Positions 9,650 through 19,620 of a DNA stretch of 64,000 nucleotides are shown here, piece by piece; positions within the stretch are counted from its first letter, which is position 1, and each line of letters opens with the position of its first letter. Location: positions 63,399,355 to 63,463,354 of the forward strand of contig OZ038384.1 in NCBI GenBank assembly GCA_964036045.1, in the 5' to 3' direction. Both the position numbers and the translations under genes were made by a program. A model generated the notes under the pieces. That model ran no database searches. It was not told the origin of the DNA and saw only the letters and a program-made list of their open reading frames with translations. The DNA is from Eutreptiella sp. 'Long Island Sound 2002'. Lineage: Eukaryota; Euglenozoa; Euglenophyceae; Eutreptiales; Eutreptiaceae.

Positions 9650-11825
9650 CATGTTCCAGGCAGACCCGGGAAGACCCGAGTCTCAATGCCTCTGTGCGGG
9701 GTGGAGTGGCACCATACCCTCGGGCCCCACAGGCGTCCCTATCCCCCCTTGACCGAGACAATACCGGTGGGATCCGGGCGTACTCGCCGTTGTATGAGGC
9801 TGAATTGCAGTATAACTCCCATACCCCCCCGGGGAGCACCTATCTATCCGCGGCACAGGCAGGATTGGAGGGACTCGGGTGTAACCGCCGCTGTGTGGGC
9901 TTGGACAGTTCCGTGCGCCCTCAAACCCCTACGGGGAGTCTCCATCCCTCTGCGACCCAGTCAGGACCGGAAGGACTCGGGTGTAACCGCCGCTGTGTTG
10001 GGGTGGACAGTTCTGTGTGCCCTCAACCCCCCACGGGGCGTCCCTATCCCTCCGCGGCCCAAGCAGGACCGGAGGGACTCGGGTGTAACCGGCGCTGTGT
10101 GGGGGTGGAAAGTGCCGGGTGCCCTCAATCCCCCACAAGGCGTCCCTATTCCTCCGCGACCCAGTCAGTACCGGAGGGACTCGGGTGTAACCGCCGCTGT
10201 GTGGGCTTGGACAGTTCCTGGTGCCCTCAATCCCCCACGGGGCGTCCCTATCCCTCCGCGGCCCAGGCAAGACCGGAGGGACTCGGGTGTAACTGCCGCT
10301 GTGTGGGGTTGGACAGTTCCTTGTGCCCTCAACCCCCCACGGCGCGTCCCTATTCCTCCGCGACCCAGTCAGGACCGGAGGGACTCGGGTGTAACCGCCG
10401 CTGTGTGGGGTTGGACAGTTTCTGGTGCCCTCAATCCCACACGGGGTGTCCCTATTCCTCCGCGGCCCAGTCAGGACTGGAGGGACTCGGGTGTAACTGC
10501 CGCTGTGTGGGGTCGGACAGTTCCTTGTGCCCTCCATCCCGCACGGGGCGTCCCTATACCTCTGCGGCCCAGGCAGGACCGGAGGGACTCCGGTGTGGCC
10601 GCCGGTGTGTGGGGCCAGACGGTGCAGTCTGCCCTCAATCCCCCACAAGGCGTCCCTATCCCTGCGCGGCCAAGTCAGGTCCGGAGGGACTGGGGTGTAC
10701 TCGCCGCTGTGTGGGGTTGGACAGTTCCGCGTGCCCTCAATCCCCCACGGGGCGTCCCTATCCCTCCGCTGCCCATGGACCGGAGGGACTGAGGTGTAAC
10801 CGCTGCTGTGTGGGGTTGGAAAGTTCCGTGTGCCCTGAACCCCCCACAGGGCGTCCCTATCCCTCCGCGTCCCAGTCAGGACTGGAGAGACTCGGGTCTA
10901 ACCGCCGCTGTGTGGGGGTGGACAGTGCTGGACGCCCTCGATACCCCAGGGGGCTTCCCTATCCCTCTTGCCCGGGGCAGGACCGGAAGGACTCGGGTGT
11001 AACCGCCTCTGTGCGGGGGTGAACAGTGCCGGGTGCCCTGGAACCCCGACCGGGCGTCCCTATCCCTCTGCGGCCCGGGCAGGACCGGAGGGACTCGGGT
11101 GTAACCGCCGCTGTGTGGGGCTGGCCGGTTCCATGTGCCCTCAATCCCCCACGGGGCGTCCCTATCCCTCCGCGGCCCTTGCGGCCGGAGGGACTGGGGT
11201 GTAACCACCGCTGTGTGGGGGTGGGCAGTGCCGGGCGCCCTCAAACCCCCACGGGGCGTCCCTAACCCTCCGCGGCCCAGGCAGGACCGGAGCGACCCGG
11301 GTGTAATCGCCGCTTGGTGGGGGTGGTCCGTTCTGTGTGTCCCAAAAACCCCACGGGCCGTCCCTATCCCTCCACGGTGCAGGCAGGACCGGAGGGACTC
11401 GGGTGTCACCCCCGCTGTGTGGGGGTGGACAGTGCCGTGTGCCTTCCATCCCGCACGGGGCGTCCCTATCCCTCCGCGGCCCAGGCAGGACCGGAGGTCC
11501 TCGGGTGTAACCGCCGCTGTGTGGGGGTGGAGAGTGCCGTTTGCGCTCAATCCCCCACGGGGCGTCCCTATCCCCCCGCGGCCCAGGCAGGACCGGAGGG
11601 ACTCGGGTGTAACTGCCGCTGTCACGGGGTGGACTATGCCGTATACCCCCAAACCCCCAATTGGCATCCCTATCCTCCGTGGCCCAGGCGGGATCGCAGG
11701 GACTTGGATAGAACCGCCGCTGTGTGGGGTGGGGTAGTGGCAGTTGCCCTCCGACTACCACTGGGCGCCCCCATCTTTACGCGGCCCAGGTAGGACCTGG
11801 GGGACTAGGGTGTCACAGCCCCAGT
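9650..11825 (-). repeat. 102-bp tandem monomers of LINE B, copy 1 (about 21 units)
   Basis: Head-to-tail units recur every 102 bp; for example GTAACC of the core falls at 9881, 9983, 10085 and 10187. The best-conserved part of each unit reads GGACTCGGGTGTAACCGC on plus, followed by CGCTGTGTGGGG and later by GGGGCGTCCCTATCC. Because 102 is divisible by three, every frame stays open and false ORFs of 200 to 450 codons appear. The array lies immediately upstream of ORF1. Tandem 5' monomers that act as promoters are known from mouse L1; a promoter role here is inference. Confidence 0.85.
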
Positions 11826-12055
11826 GGGGGATCCGGGAGGCATGGTGCGAACTATCTCTTAGCAGCAGCAGGCAAGTAAGCAGGCAGTACCGGAGGTGGC
11901 AACTCCGGGGTAACAGTAGCTGGGACTTAACGTGAGTCCCCTTAACCAAAACAACCCCGAATCCCGCCGGGGCTTAAGTCCCGAACGTGAACGTATTTGG
12001 TGCCCCCTCGGGCCTTATAAGCCCCAGGTGTGTACTGAGGCTTGGCTGCCAGCAA
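11826..12055 (-). other. LINE B 5' terminal leader (copy 1)
   Basis: Non-monomer sequence shared with 39996-40355. It contains the purine-rich block AGCAGCAGCAGGCAAGTAAG and the motif CAGTACCGGAGG. Homology between the copies ends at about 12053 and 40353, which I take as the 5' end of the element. Confidence 0.55.
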
Positions 12056-12395
12056 TTAGATCTGGCCTGTCATACCCATTGCTGGGCTCGCCTGAGCACG
12101 GCCGTTCGAGTCCGGCTCTGGGGGTAGCGCACCAAACTGACCCCGGGGGGGGGGGGCATTTACCTGTTAAGCGTTAGTTAGGCCAGTAGGCACTATTTCT
12201 TACGTTAGGTGTTTACTCAGCGCAACTGTTACCCCGCAGACATGCCACTTCCAGTGGTGCGCTCACCTTTGGGGCTGCCGTTTGGGGGTCCGGGGCTTTT
12301 ACCTGGACCTCCGGCCCTCCCTGGTTGTTGGCCGAAGGAGTACATTATACGATACTGCGGTTCTTTCAGTTGATTCGGGCCCTGCGACGTAAAGA
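12056..12395. other. Unassigned GC-rich spacer
   Basis: No gene seen. It contains an 11-base G run near 12150 and a short stretch resembling a tRNA T-arm (GTTCGAGTCC) that does not fold into a tRNA. Confidence 0.4.
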
Positions 12396-12499
12396 CGTCA
12401 GGATGGCGTCAGGATGGCGTCAGGATGGCGTCAGGATGGCGTCAGGATGGCGTCAGGATGGCGTCAGGATGGCGTCAGGATGCGTCAGGATGGCCGCTG
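12396..12499 (+). repeat. 11-bp tandem repeat CGTCAGGATGG (about 9 copies)
   Basis: CGTCAGGATGG repeats every 11 bp from about 12396, with one unit short by a base near 12482. The same word returns, degenerate, in a longer array at 13160-13620 on the other side of the transposase fragment. Confidence 0.9.
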
Positions 12500-12901
12500 C
12501 TATGGGGCGTGGAAGGGGCCGTATGGTTCCGCAACCAGGTCGGCACGGACAACAAGTTGCAATGAATGCCTACAACCGGTTCTACAACAGAACAATTTCC
12601 CAGGTATTCGTTTCATTCGTCATGTTGTTAGCCTGGCCGGGGATGAGTGTATTTATCTTGTTCGTGGATATTCATTCTTGTTTCCCAGAAACGTATCATC
12701 GTTGAGAATTGCTTCTCCAACATCAAGAAATTCGGGTTTTTTCAGCGGCGGAAGCGCCGTGGAGGCCTGTATGACAACGACACGGTGGCGAAGCTCTTCA
12801 TATTTGCATGTGCACTTCACAATGCCGAGCAGCAAATCGACATGATTGCCCGGTGCCGGCCGTTCGGGGAGAAAACATGTTTTTGCGGAATGGCACCGTA
12901 A
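12500..12901 (+). pseudogene. PIF/Harbinger-like DDE transposase C-terminal fragment with an 85-bp intron
   Basis: Two frames join through a GT-AG intron at 12604-12688. The first exon ends in NAYNRFYNRTISQ and the second starts KRIIVENCFSNIKKFGFF, with a pyrimidine-rich TTCTTGTTTCCCAG acceptor. The RIIVEN..SNIKKF segment and the LFIFACALHN segment match the C-terminal helix around the catalytic Glu of DDE_Tnp_4 (Harbinger/IS5-like) transposases. The frame stops with TAA at 12899-12901. The upstream catalytic aspartates are absent, replaced by the 11-bp array, so this is a remnant. Family call rests on these motifs only; no terminal inverted repeats were found. Confidence 0.55.
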
Positions 12902-13159
12902 GGAAGGTGCAAAGATAAGAAATGTCCATTTTTGCTAACAATGATCGTTTGCAATTTACTATAAAGATTCTGTTTGATGATTTGAAGTGTTTTGGTTGCA
13001 TGCTACATTGCCATATTGGGTAAGGGTAGGTGCAATGGTGCGCAAAACTGTTTTTTTTGTTGTTGAAATGGATAATTTTTGCAAAAACTGTAGGTAGGGT
13101 TAGGGTTAGGGTGGCACCCAGGTACTCCAACTGGGCCTGGAGCTTCAAGGGCGGCACGG
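12902..13159. other. AT-rich spacer with a very short TTAGGG run
   Basis: No gene seen. Between 13093 and 13112 there are two to three TTAGGG units, far too few for a telomere. Confidence 0.4.
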
Positions 13160-13620
13160 TGCGTCAGGAGCGCGTCAGGATGCGTCAGGATGCGTCAGGA
13201 TGACGTCAGGCTTGCGTCAGGATGGCGTCAGGATGGCGTCAGCATGACGTCAAGAATGTATCACGGATGGCGTCAGGCTGCGTCAGGATGCGTCAGGATG
13301 GCGTCAGGATGACATCAGGAAAATGTCAAGACAGCGTCAGGATGTCGTCAGGATGGCATCAGGATGGCGTCTGGGAACGTCAGGATAGTCCAATGGCGTC
13401 AGGAATGCGTCAGGATGCGTCAGGATGGCGTCAGGATGGCGTCAGGATGGCGTCAGGATGCGTCAGGATGGCGTCAGGCAAGCGTCACATGTGTGTCAGG
13501 GTAGAGGTGTAGGCGTCAGGAGCGCGTCAGGATGCGTCAGGATGCGTCAGGAAGGCGTCAGGGTGGCGTCAGGAAGGTGTCAGGATAATTTAGCGTCAGG
13601 TTGGCGTCAGGATGACGTCA
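13160..13620 (+). repeat. Degenerate array of CGTCAGGATG(G) units
   Basis: Roughly 30 to 40 units of 10-12 bp of the word seen at 12396-12499, mixed with variants such as TGACGTCAGG. At least three units create the palindrome TGACGTCA (about 13200, 13244 and 13613). Short open frames made of MASGWRQDGV-like peptides here are repeat artefacts. Confidence 0.85.
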
Positions 13621-13689
13621 AACGACGCGGGGCCCGAATCAAGTAGCGTACGTACATTACTTGATACATACGCATCAATGTTATATAAG

Positions 13690-13835
13690 CCCCTGGGGGG
13701 GATGGCACCCCCCCTTGGTTCCATAGACGGGTGGAGTTCACGAAACCCACAAAAAACTTTGTATTGCGTTACCTCCTGGGGGGGATGGCGCCCCCTGGTT
13801 CCATCGATGGGTCGCGGCTCACCTAGTAATTTAAC
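13690..13835 (+). repeat. Two copies of a GC-rich block about 95 bp apart
   Basis: CCTGGGGGGGATGGC followed by CCCC and TTGGTTCCAT occurs near 13692 and again near 13770. Each copy can form a GGGG/CCCC hairpin. No gene seen. Confidence 0.6.
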
Positions 13836-14213
13836 GACCGACTTTTCCCAAATCCACACAATCTATCTGAATGCCTCTAAAATCTACCCAAAAGAAACTT
13901 TGTTCTACTTTTAATGGTGCTTTAATGGTGCATTGCCTATCATTTCACCTTTCATTGTTGTTTTCACCACAGAAATTGTTCAAAAAATAGCTCTGGCATA
14001 TACCATACACAAAGGATGACTATCCGGGAAAAAAAATTCAACATTTCACATTTTCACATATTTACTAGTTGGATAGTGCAGAATTGGCTCAGATTCTCAT
14101 CACCAAATGATGATTTGCTCATGGTGGTCCTCAAATAGCACGTGCGCACAGGATTTTTCCAACCAGGTGTCCAATGTGAACATGTTTCCTAGACAAAAAT
14201 CAACAAATTCTTG
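13836..14213. other. AT-rich sequence without a gene
   Basis: No coding signal; short direct repeat TTTAATGGTGC at about 13911-13930. Confidence 0.4.
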
Positions 14214-14960
14214 AACCATTGTTGAAACTAACTGGCACTTTGCTGTCATTGTTCATCAGACGTAACATCAATGGAAAACCATTCAACCAAAAATTTGCGA
14301 AATATCATCGACGACAATCACTGTAAACAAAAGCAAATGCAATACATCTTCTCTGTGCCCAATGCAAATTCACGTACCCAGTTCAAATTCAGAATGCACC
14401 GAATGATGAAACACTATTAGAAAAATCAACCTTTGCACAATACTTGACAACATGTGCCTTTGATCATCACTGTGTGCACGAGCAACCAGAAATTTAGTCA
14501 GACAGGATGTCAATATGCTGAGCTGCAACAAATGCCCCGAAGTAAGGCAAACCTGGACTACGAACATTGCGGAATTCGTGAACTCCAAGTATTCAGGGGA
14601 GCACTGTGACCTACTGGTTACCAGAAATGGTATCTGCAGCACTGGGCTGGTTCGCTGCACGCTCTCAAATGCAACGTTGGTGTAGGCATGGCAGTGCAAA
14701 GACCAGGACTGGCATTGAATGGGAGCTCTGTGACTCACTGGTTTCAACCGATTCATGAACCATTGTTGAAGCTAAGTGGCAAGTTGCTGTAATTGTTCGT
14801 CAAACACACAAACGACCAGATATTTAGTTAGACCGAATGTCAAAATGCTGAGCTGCGACAGATGCTCCCCAATATGGCAAAACTGGACTGAGAGCATTGC
14901 GAAAATCGTGAACACCAAGTATTCACACAATGCTGTCAAACTCACAGCAAGCAAGACGTG
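14214..14960. repeat. Two diverged copies of an interspersed AT-rich repeat
   Basis: The segment AACCATTGTTGAA..CTAA at about 14214 recurs at about 14757. The segment ATGTCAA.ATGCTGAGCTGC at about 14504 recurs at about 14837, followed in both by a match running to AAGTATTCA. The two copies are roughly 80 percent alike by eye. The right copy lacks about 200 bp of the left. No coding signal is convincing; the 128-codon minus frame over the left copy is not conserved in the right one. Confidence 0.6.
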
Positions 14961-15559
14961 ACCTGAGTCATGGCCCCCATTTCCGCCTGCACCTCTTGGC
15001 TACCTCGTGGGCCTCCTCGGCGGAGCCGGAAGCCTGTCCTTCCATTTATGGCTCTGGTCCACCTTCGACGCCTTTAATTCATTTTGATTTGCCTGTGAAG
15101 TACAATCGGAATTTCAGCCCAGGGCTGTGAATTCCCGGATAGGGCTGTGAATTCCCGGATGTCACGGATGTTGACCTTTGACCGACCAGTATACGCCCGG
15201 ACCAAGTCCTCTTAATTGCTTTGTATGCACCGTGCAACTTTTGCTACCAGAAGGTTACAACCTGAGGACACTGAAAAGTGATCTCGTCGCAAATCCAATC
15301 CCCGCAAACGCAAACACTTAAAGTATCAATATGGCTATACAGGCGACTCAGTCCGGATTCTTAAAGGTGATAAAACGTGGAATTCAGTGTAACTTAATCG
15401 AAAAGCTACAGATCCTGCGACCAGACGAAACTAACCGCTGCACCATTCCCAGCTCGGGACTCCGTCAGCGGTAAATTACTAGGTGCTAAAAGGTTTGGCT
15501 CAGGGGCCCTCCCTGTCGTTCATCTTTCCTCCCCACGTGGGATTCCTGGCATGGAGGGA
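14961..15559. other. Spacer with a 20-bp tandem duplication
   Basis: GGGCTGTGAATTCCCGGAT(A) is repeated twice between 15122 and 15160. No gene seen. Confidence 0.45.
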
Positions 15560-15840
15560 CATCCGGGGGCCTCCCCTTCTTTCAGACGTTCTCCAATGTT
15601 GTTGCACCACTGTCGGCGCACCCCTTCTATCACATAGTCGCCACTCGGGGGGCCTCTCCTTCGTTCAGGTCACTGGGAGGGGATGGCGCCACTCCACAAG
15701 ACAGATCGGGGGCCCACCCCTTTCTCCATAAGCATTTCTGGGCACCAGGGGGGAAATGACTCCCCTCCGCGGCGCAGTCTCCCCTAAATCAAACTACAAG
15801 ATCCCCATGTTCGGGGGGGCTCCCCTTATCTCAAAGCGCA
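15560..15840. repeat. Degenerate repeats of a CGGGGGCCTCCCCTT motif
   Basis: The word CGGGGGCCTCCCCTTCTTTC and variants recur at about 15569, 15647, 15705 and 15810 with irregular spacing of 60 to 105 bp. Origin unknown. Confidence 0.4.
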
Positions 15841-16291
15841 GCCAAAACTAGAGGAAGGTACCTTGGCCCCGGCGCATTGAGCACCGTAGCGGTAGGTGCG
15901 GGACCCTCCCCCGGTGTTGGAGCGCAAATTCCTTAAGGTTGCCCACGGTTGGGCGTTCCCTTCCGCGGTCCCAACCCGTGATCAACCTGTGCACAGACAC
16001 ACGGTGTCATGGGTTGGGGCACAAAAGAGCAAAACACATGTGCTCCGGAGAGGGCTGGTCCCCAGGGAGACCCGGGGCTCTCTTGCATACCCCCACCTCC
16101 CAGTGGAGCCCGCCCTGTGCCATTGTGGCTGGCCCGCTGTGGCTGGCGAGGGGTGGGGCGCGGGATCCCGTGAGCAGGCCGCCGCGGCTGGACCTGGTCA
16201 CCCCTCAAGATTGCGTGTTAGTTCGGGGGCCCCTCCCCCGTTTCACCTCCACACCGCGGTCAGGTCACGCGCCCCTGGGCAGCGGTGAGGG
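15841..16291. other. GC-rich spacer without a supported gene
   Basis: Overlapping frames on both strands are open only because of base composition. No recognisable domain. Confidence 0.4.
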
Positions 16292-16374
16292 CACACAAAC
16301 ACACATGCATAGACACACATACACACACACACACAAACAAACACACAGGCACAAATGCATACACACACATACGA

Positions 16375-16426
<52 letters not shown>

Positions 16427-16450
16427 ACACACAGACACACAGAGGAGGAA
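16292..16450 (+). repeat. CA-rich microsatellite
   Basis: Interrupted CA tract with a pure run from about 16379 to 16420, followed by GAGGAGGAAGAGGAGGAG. Confidence 0.95.
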
Positions 16451-16629
16451 GAGGAGGAGATGCGGTCCCCCGGTAGGGCGCCCCCGCGGCACATCCCCAT
16501 GGTGCCGTCCGGCCCTCTCGGGGCTGGCACGCAACCGGGAGGGAAGTTTCATCCCAACCCGTCCGGCTAAGCATCATGGCGGCGGCTCTCCTGTTCGTCT
16601 CCTCCCCTTGTCCCCCGGTCCGCACTGCG

Positions 16630-16634
16630 TGCAT
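16630..16634. other. Target-site duplication, left copy (TGCAT)
   Basis: Direct repeat of 5 bp flanking the LTR retrotransposon; the partner is at 27969-27973. Confidence 0.75.
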
Positions 16635-17343
16635 AGTAAGAAAAAGTCACTGCCATGTCTCTCTTGGGGGGCTTGATCCAGGCCAGGCCCCCCTTAAACC
16701 CTTTTGTTGATGCCAAGACTTACTTAAGTATTTTTATCTCTCTTTTGAAGTTTAAAGTACACTTTCTCAAAGTAACTAGGGTTATAACCCTAGCCCCCCA
16801 TGACGTTCACCCCTACCACTCAACTGAGCGGACGTATCTTCCTTCACGGAGGTTATACCGAACAAAAATAGGCACTTCATGCCTAAGGCCTTGGAGGTTA
16901 AGCCTAGTGGTCTCCCGGCCCAAGACCCCTATACTCAATTGTTTCTACCACTCATTGTGGTTCTACGTTTTAACTGTTTCAGAATTCAGTTGCTTGGCCA
17001 AGTCATGATCTGTGTCTGGCCTAACTCCTATGCCCCATATTCCTAACCAGCTACATTTCACCCAGAAGGGTGCACATGAAGTGATTGATGCTAACGTGGA
17101 GGCTAGAGTGAGGCCCGTTTTCACTCAAAACATTTGTTTTATCCTTTTGTGATTGAATCTTTGTATTTCAGCCTCCTTTGTCTATCTGCAGCCATTCTGT
17201 GTTACACTGGATTTCAAAAACTATTGATTGATTCTATCCAGATCCTGTTCTTGCTCTACTTGCTGCTTTGGTTTGGGTTTTCAACATCAAAACCTGCAGG
17301 ATTTCATCAAAATCTATAGGGCACTAATCAAGGACATCTTTCC
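16635..17343 (+). repeat. 5' LTR
   Basis: 709 bp, beginning AGTAAGAAAA and ending CATCTTTCC. The termini are not the usual TG..CA; the boundaries are set by where the two LTRs stop matching and by the flanking TGCAT. The sequence right after it (TGTAGCAGAAGC) is where the primer-binding site should be, but I could not match it to a tRNA end. Confidence 0.9.
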
Positions 17344-17615
17344 TGTAGCAGAAGCAAATCCTGAGTACCTTTTGAACCGACTCTGAGCAGAAGCACTAGA
17401 AAAGCACACTGAAACGCACATTGAACATGTCCACTCAACCGTACTCCAGAACCTGGCCAATGTGAAGTGTACAAGTCCAACTTGGCAGTGTAGCCCACCC
17501 AAGAAGTGAACCGCCACTCAGAGCTGCATCTGGGTCTCAGGAAGATCCAGAGCACAGAAGGGCGGATCAAGATAACCCAGAGCAATCCCTTGAAACATGG
17601 AGGCCTTAATGGCCC

Positions 17616-18962
17616 ATGGTGATGACAGCCTGCAACATCTCCGCAGGCGAGTCGCTGCCTCCATCGCCCCGTCGGCCTCCCCGGCCTTTTATTTTTCGGC
17701 GTTTTGGGGGTCCTGAAGAACAAGAGGACCTACGAAGGAGGATGGACGAGTATATGCTCCACGAGGAGTACCACAAGTCCATCAGAGGGGAAGATGGAGA
17801 AGTACCTCTTGAAGCCTTGGGGTCTTCGCCTCAAACAGAGATGGGGTCCTTCCCTTATTCGGGGCCATCTACAGATATAGCGGAGACAGTATCACTACCG
17901 AGACGACCAAGAGTACACGGGCACCCGAGAGCACGGCATCCAGACCTGCCGACAACTTCAAGGGCGCCTGGGAAGAGTCTTGATCCTCTCCACCCAGAGC
18001 CAACCCATGGGGCTTTGGATCGCACGACCAAACTTTTGGCCAAGCTCCTATCCGGATCTGAAGACCCGGATGTGACAGCTCTGTCAGAAGCTGTCAAGGC
18101 AAAATTTGGTATCACCGAACCCTTACCCAAGCCAGCATTACTCTCATCTTCACCCGGACTGAGCATGTTGGCTGATGATCTCAAACGATCAAGGGTGTCC
18201 AGGTTGCTACCCAAGGTCACTTGCCGCAGCCCTTTTCATCCTTGCGCTAGGACATTCCCTATTGCTGAACTACAGGACGTGCCTGTGACAGAGACTGAGA
18301 AAAGAGGGCTGTCAGCCCTGGCACCCCTTGCCGGCCTACCTCCCGCCCCTTCAGGCCCAACCCAAGGGGGTGGGAAGAGTGGCAGACCGATTGCACAGGC
18401 GAACAACCAGCTGGAATTGCCGGAGTTGGACCCGAAAAATCTGCCTGAATGGGCAGAAGAATTTGCTGAGTTTCTTTTGCTGACCGGCCAATCCCATATG
18501 GATGTGGCCACTAAATGTTCACTGCTGAAACGCTCATGCAAAATTTTTTTTTTGCAAAAACAGGTGAAACAGATTGTAAAAACCTGTTCAACATGGGCTG
18601 AGGTACTCCAAAGTCTGGAGAAAACATTCCTAGTCTATGAGACTGACCTCAGTGTGCGCACACAGATAGAGGAGCTACCTATGCTCCCTGAGGTTCCTTC
18701 CGCTGCGCGAGTCTCTGAATACGTATGCGACCTAGAGTATTTGTTTTCTTGTATGAACGTGGGTTCCTATGGAGCCACTGAGCCCCACCTGTGGCTCATG
18801 AGTAGGATCCCCACTCGTACCTGGGATGATTGCCGCTCTACCTCTGAGAGGAAGAGTCGGACCCACTCGTACGACGACCTGGTGGACCTGCTGATCGAGC
18901 TAGCTCTTGAGAGGGAGAATGACTCCCACATGGAGAAATTCCTCAAGAAGCACTTGGGTTGA
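17616..18962 (+). CDS. Gag of the LTR retrotransposon (capsid region)
   Basis: 448 codons. The N-terminal half is proline-rich and poorly ordered. From about residue 260 a helical capsid-type region follows, with LPELDPKNLPEWAEEFAEF, KTCSTWAEVLQSLEKTF and SYDDLVDLLIELALERE, typical of Ty3/gypsy Gag capsids. The frame stops at TGA (18960-18962), but the next 140 bp in the same frame still encode a Gly/Lys-rich GGKGRG tract, so the TGA is likely an acquired interruption. The start shown is the first Met of the open frame; a later Met is possible. Gag assembles the particle that packages the element's RNA. Confidence 0.75.
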   Translation: MVMTACNISAGESLPPSPRRPPRPFIFRRFGGPEEQEDLRRRMDEYMLHEEYHKSIRGEDGEVPLEALGSSPQTEMGSFPYSGPSTDIAETVSLPRRPRVHGHPRARHPDLPTTSRAPGKSLDPLHPEPTHGALDRTTKLLAKLLSGSEDPDVTALSEAVKAKFGITEPLPKPALLSSSPGLSMLADDLKRSRVSRLLPKVTCRSPFHPCARTFPIAELQDVPVTETEKRGLSALAPLAGLPPAPSGPTQGGGKSGRPIAQANNQLELPELDPKNLPEWAEEFAEFLLLTGQSHMDVATKCSLLKRSCKIFFLQKQVKQIVKTCSTWAEVLQSLEKTFLVYETDLSVRTQIEELPMLPEVPSAARVSEYVCDLEYLFSCMNVGSYGATEPHLWLMSRIPTRTWDDCRSTSERKSRTHSYDDLVDLLIELALERENDSHMEKFLKKHLG

Positions 18963-19554
18963 GGCGGTACCCCTACCCCCGAATGTGGCGAAGGGAAAGG
19001 GCCTAAAAATCCCACTAACGCCAACCAGGGAGGTGGTAAAGGAAGGGGCAACCTGCGTGCCATGAATGAGGTTAAACCTGAAACAGGTTCAGCCCCTCCT
19101 TTACTGTAAACCTGTCCATGACAAGGGGGGACCTTGTCGTGCCCCTGACTGCGACCACTGCAGTAGTTGTATGCTGCAGATGAAAGGACAGCAGCACACT
19201 ACAGATGGGAAAGCTGTGACCCATCAGGACCATTTTAGGTGTACCATCACCTGTGGTTATTGTGGCAAACGTCGTCACTACGAGGACGAATGTCACATAA
19301 AGAAACGAGAGAGTGACAAACTCAAGCGGCAGGTGGCCGAACGCCAGAAGAACCAAACATCCATAGGAACTCCCCAGAATGGCGATAAAGGTGGTAAACG
19401 AGGGGGCAAGGGGGCTGGCAAAGATGGACCCCCTAAGCCCCAGAGGCGCTCATCAGTGCCCGCTACAACTCCCCCTCCTGCCGAAGTTGACCCCAACAAG
19501 CGCCCACAGGGGGATAACGCCTCCCCTGAGGGGAATAACTCCAAGAAGAGGTGA
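18963..19554 (+). pseudogene. Gag C-terminal part: nucleocapsid with CCHC zinc knuckle
   Basis: After a shift of frame near 19100, the protein shows CRAPDCDHCSSC and then a perfect CX2CX4HX4C knuckle, CGYCGKRRHYEDEC, followed by a basic GDKGGKRGGKGAGK tail. These bind the genomic RNA in retroelement Gag proteins. The frame ends at TGA (19552), beyond which the same frame continues (LAWMAKSL..) to a TAG at 19618. Confidence 0.75.
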
Positions 19555-19620
19555 CTGGCCTGGATGGCCAAGTCCCTCATGGCTGCAGGGGTGGATGTCG
19601 AATTCCCTGCTGAAGAGTAG

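Larger units (their letters stand above)
7105..12055 (-). mobile_element. LINE family B, copy 1 (5' half only)
   Basis: This is homologous in the same orientation to 35320-40355. It keeps the 5' leader, the whole 102-bp monomer array and roughly the first 2.3 kb of ORF1, then ends at 7105 against element C. Because the element lies on the minus strand, the missing part is its 3' side. That is the opposite of the usual 5' truncation of LINE insertions, so recombination or deletion is more likely than abortive insertion. No poly-A or target duplication marks the 7105 end. Confidence 0.8.

Noticed and set aside
9416-11793. Very long frames over the 102-bp arrays (up to 458 codons on plus)
   Set aside because: They come from a tandem repeat whose length is a multiple of three; all six frames are open and the peptides are simple 34-residue repeats.
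9650-11825. CRISPR-like array
   Set aside because: The 102-bp units are contiguous tandem copies without unique spacers, in a eukaryotic LINE.
12080-12130. tRNA gene suggested by GTTCGAGTCC
   Set aside because: The T-stem does not pair well and no D-arm or acceptor stem can be built.
13093-13112. Telomeric repeat
   Set aside because: Only two to three TTAGGG units; likely a chance or interstitial scrap.
14370-14756. A 128-codon minus-strand gene
   Set aside because: It overlaps a diverged repeat whose second copy does not keep the frame, and no domain is visible.
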